From Burkholderiales bacterium (lineage in GTDB: Bacteria > Pseudomonadota > Gammaproteobacteria > Burkholderiales > Burkholderiaceae_F), in the NCBI GenBank assembly GCA_020248785.1, contig JADCGX010000001.1, positions 1 through 64,000 on the forward strand: a stretch of DNA of 64,000 bases, written 5' to 3'. Of this stretch, positions 62,780 through 64,000 are shown piece by piece. The notes beneath the pieces are model-generated. The model worked only from the letters and a program-made list of their open reading frames with translations, had not been told where the DNA came from and did no database searches. Within the stretch, counting starts at the first letter, position 1. Every line of letters starts with the position of its first letter. Position numbers and translations under genes: made by a program.

Positions 62780-63319
62780 TCAGGCGGCCGTCAGGGCAGC
62801 CTGCATCTGCGCCAGCCGCGTCTTGACCGAGGTATCGAGCACGTGGTCGCCCACGGTGACGCGCACGCCGCCGATCAGGCTGGGGTCCACATGCACGGTC
62901 GGCTTGAGTTTGAGCGCGAACTTCTTCGACAACGCCTGCACCAGGCCGGCGGCCTCGCCGTCGGCCAGCGGGAACGCGCTTTCGATGACACAGTCGGCCA
63001 CGCCCTCGGCGGCGTTCTTCAGCGCGCGGTACTGCGTTGAAATCTCGGGCAGCGTGGCCAGGCGGTCGTTGTCGATCAGCGTGGCGAGGAAGTTCTTGCC
63101 CTCGGACGGCAGAGGCGACTTGAGCAAGCCCGCCAGCAGGTTGGCCACCGCATCGGCACCGAGTTTCGGATCGCCGACGACCTGCGTGACCTGCGGGTGG
63201 TGCATCAGCGCGCCGAGCTCTTCGAGCGGGGCGACCCAGGCGTCGCGCTCGCCCTTGGCGGTGGCAGCATCGAACAGCGCCTCGGCGTAGGGGCGCGCGA
63301 TGGTCGACAGTTCGGCCAT
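62780..63319 (-). CDS. atpH: ATP synthase F1 delta subunit
   Basis: 179 aa starting MAELSTIARPYAEALFDAA. The N-terminal six-helix domain (about 1-105) binds the alpha N-terminus, and the C-terminal domain (about 110-179) includes the conserved TVHVDPSLIGGVRVTVGDHVLDTSVKTRLAQMQ. The subunit is part of the peripheral stalk linking b to F1. It starts ten bases after atpF, so the two are translationally coupled. Confidence 0.96.
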   Translation of the reverse strand: MAELSTIARPYAEALFDAATAKGERDAWVAPLEELGALMHHPQVTQVVGDPKLGADAVANLLAGLLKSPLPSEGKNFLATLIDNDRLATLPEISTQYRALKNAAEGVADCVIESAFPLADGEAAGLVQALSKKFALKLKPTVHVDPSLIGGVRVTVGDHVLDTSVKTRLAQMQAALTAA

Positions 63320-63329
63320 GGTCTGCTCC

Positions 63330-63800
63330 TTAGAGCTTGGCTTTGAGCTGGTTGAGCAGATCCGCGTGCACCTGCGCGTTGACTTCGCGCTTGAGGATCT
63401 GTTCTGCACCGGCAATGGCGAGCACGGCCACCTGGTCGCGCAGCGCGTTCTTCGCACGGGCCATTTCCTGCTCGGCGTCCACTTTAGCCTGCGCCAGGAT
63501 GCGTGCGCGCTCGGCCTCGGCGTCCTTCTTGGCGGCCTCGATGATGGCGGCGGCCTGCTTCTCGGCCTCGGCCGCCCGGCTCGCACCGGCGGCGCGGGCA
63601 TCGGCCTCGAGCTTGGCGATGTGGCGTTGCGCCTCGTCGAGCGAGCGGTTGCCGCGCTCGGCGGCAGCCAGACCCTCGGCGATCTTCTTCTGCCGCTCTT
63701 CCAGCGACTTGATCAGCGGCGGCCAGATGTACTTCATCGTCACCCAAGCGCCGATGAAGAACACGACCAGCTGAACAAACAACGTGGCGTTGATGTTCAT
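63330..63800 (-). CDS. atpF: ATP synthase Fo b subunit
   Basis: 156 aa. One N-terminal membrane helix (about 5-25: [23 protein letters not shown]) with the conserved Pro-Pro turn, then a long Ala/Glu/Lys coiled coil (about 35-120) and a C-terminal segment that binds delta ([30 protein letters not shown]). Two copies form the peripheral stalk. It lies between atpE and atpH, with 85 bp after atpE. Confidence 0.96.
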   Translation of the reverse strand: MNINATLFVQLVVFFIGAWVTMKYIWPPLIKSLEERQKKIAEGLAAAERGNRSLDEAQRHIAKLEADARAAGASRAAEAEKQAAAIIEAAKKDAEAERARILAQAKVDAEQEMARAKNALRDQVAVLAIAGAEQILKREVNAQVHADLLNQLKAKL

Positions 63801-63885
63801 ATGAAACCCGGAAACGCCGGACGGGCCCTCATCGAAGGAAGGCCCGCCGGCAACTTGGTTAATGGACCGAGTTGCGCGGGCGCGA

Positions 63886-64000
<115 letters not shown>

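Overview
The window is GC-rich, densely packed bacterial chromosome. Protein content and gene order point to a betaproteobacterium of the order Burkholderiales: dprA-smg-topB, def/fmt-rsmB-DUF4390-ntrY-ntrX-trkA, ubiB-ubiJ-Tim44-ubiE-DUF971, fimT-pilV-pilW-pilX-pilY1-pilE and atpE-F-H-A-G-D-C are all arranged as in that group. I cannot name a genus from sequence alone. No rRNA, CRISPR array, prophage or complete insertion sequence was seen.

Layout. 1-11.4 kb is a mixed accessory segment: a CarF/PEDS1-type desaturase, a DUF1993 protein, a SET-domain methyltransferase, a membrane-fused spermidine-synthase-like protein, an EAL/HDOD signalling protein, a decayed LytTR regulator, a Gdx/SugE-type SMR exporter, a secreted DUF2141 protein overlapping a Tat-exported carotenoid oxygenase, and two proteins I cannot assign. 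11.5-17.9 kb holds topB, smg, dprA and a LysM protein on the minus strand, with a 179-bp MITE-like element between topB and smg. 18.2-29.2 kb is a plus-strand run: def, a three-gene LytTR signalling cassette, fmt, rsmB, DUF4390, ntrY, an ntrX lacking its AAA+ domain, and trkA without trkH. 29.4-33.5 kb is a TRAP transporter (dctP, terminator, dctQ, dctM). 33.7-35.2 kb is a terC/terB-like pair.

35.5-40.3 kb is the ubiquinone cluster. 40.3-49.4 kb is a minus-strand type IV pilus minor-pilin operon with a very large PilY1 (1978 aa) carrying a cysteine-rich repeat block; a second FimT-like pilin lies divergently at 49.7 kb. A tRNA-Arg(CCG) and a diheme cytochrome c5 follow. 51.5-55.3 kb holds priA, hemE and an unannotated 52-residue secreted peptide, with DnaA-box-like motifs between priA and hemE. 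55.5-57.6 kb is a TonB-dependent receptor with a 24-bp perfect palindrome in its leader. 58-64 kb is the F1Fo ATP synthase operon, entering from the right edge in atpE and interrupted between atpD and atpC by a small lipoprotein gene.

The observations most worth following are the lipoprotein inside the atp operon, the MITE-like element with target duplication, the repeat-expanded PilY1, and the LytTR cassette separating def from fmt together with a LytTR fossil elsewhere. All calls were made by reading the sequence; no database search was run.
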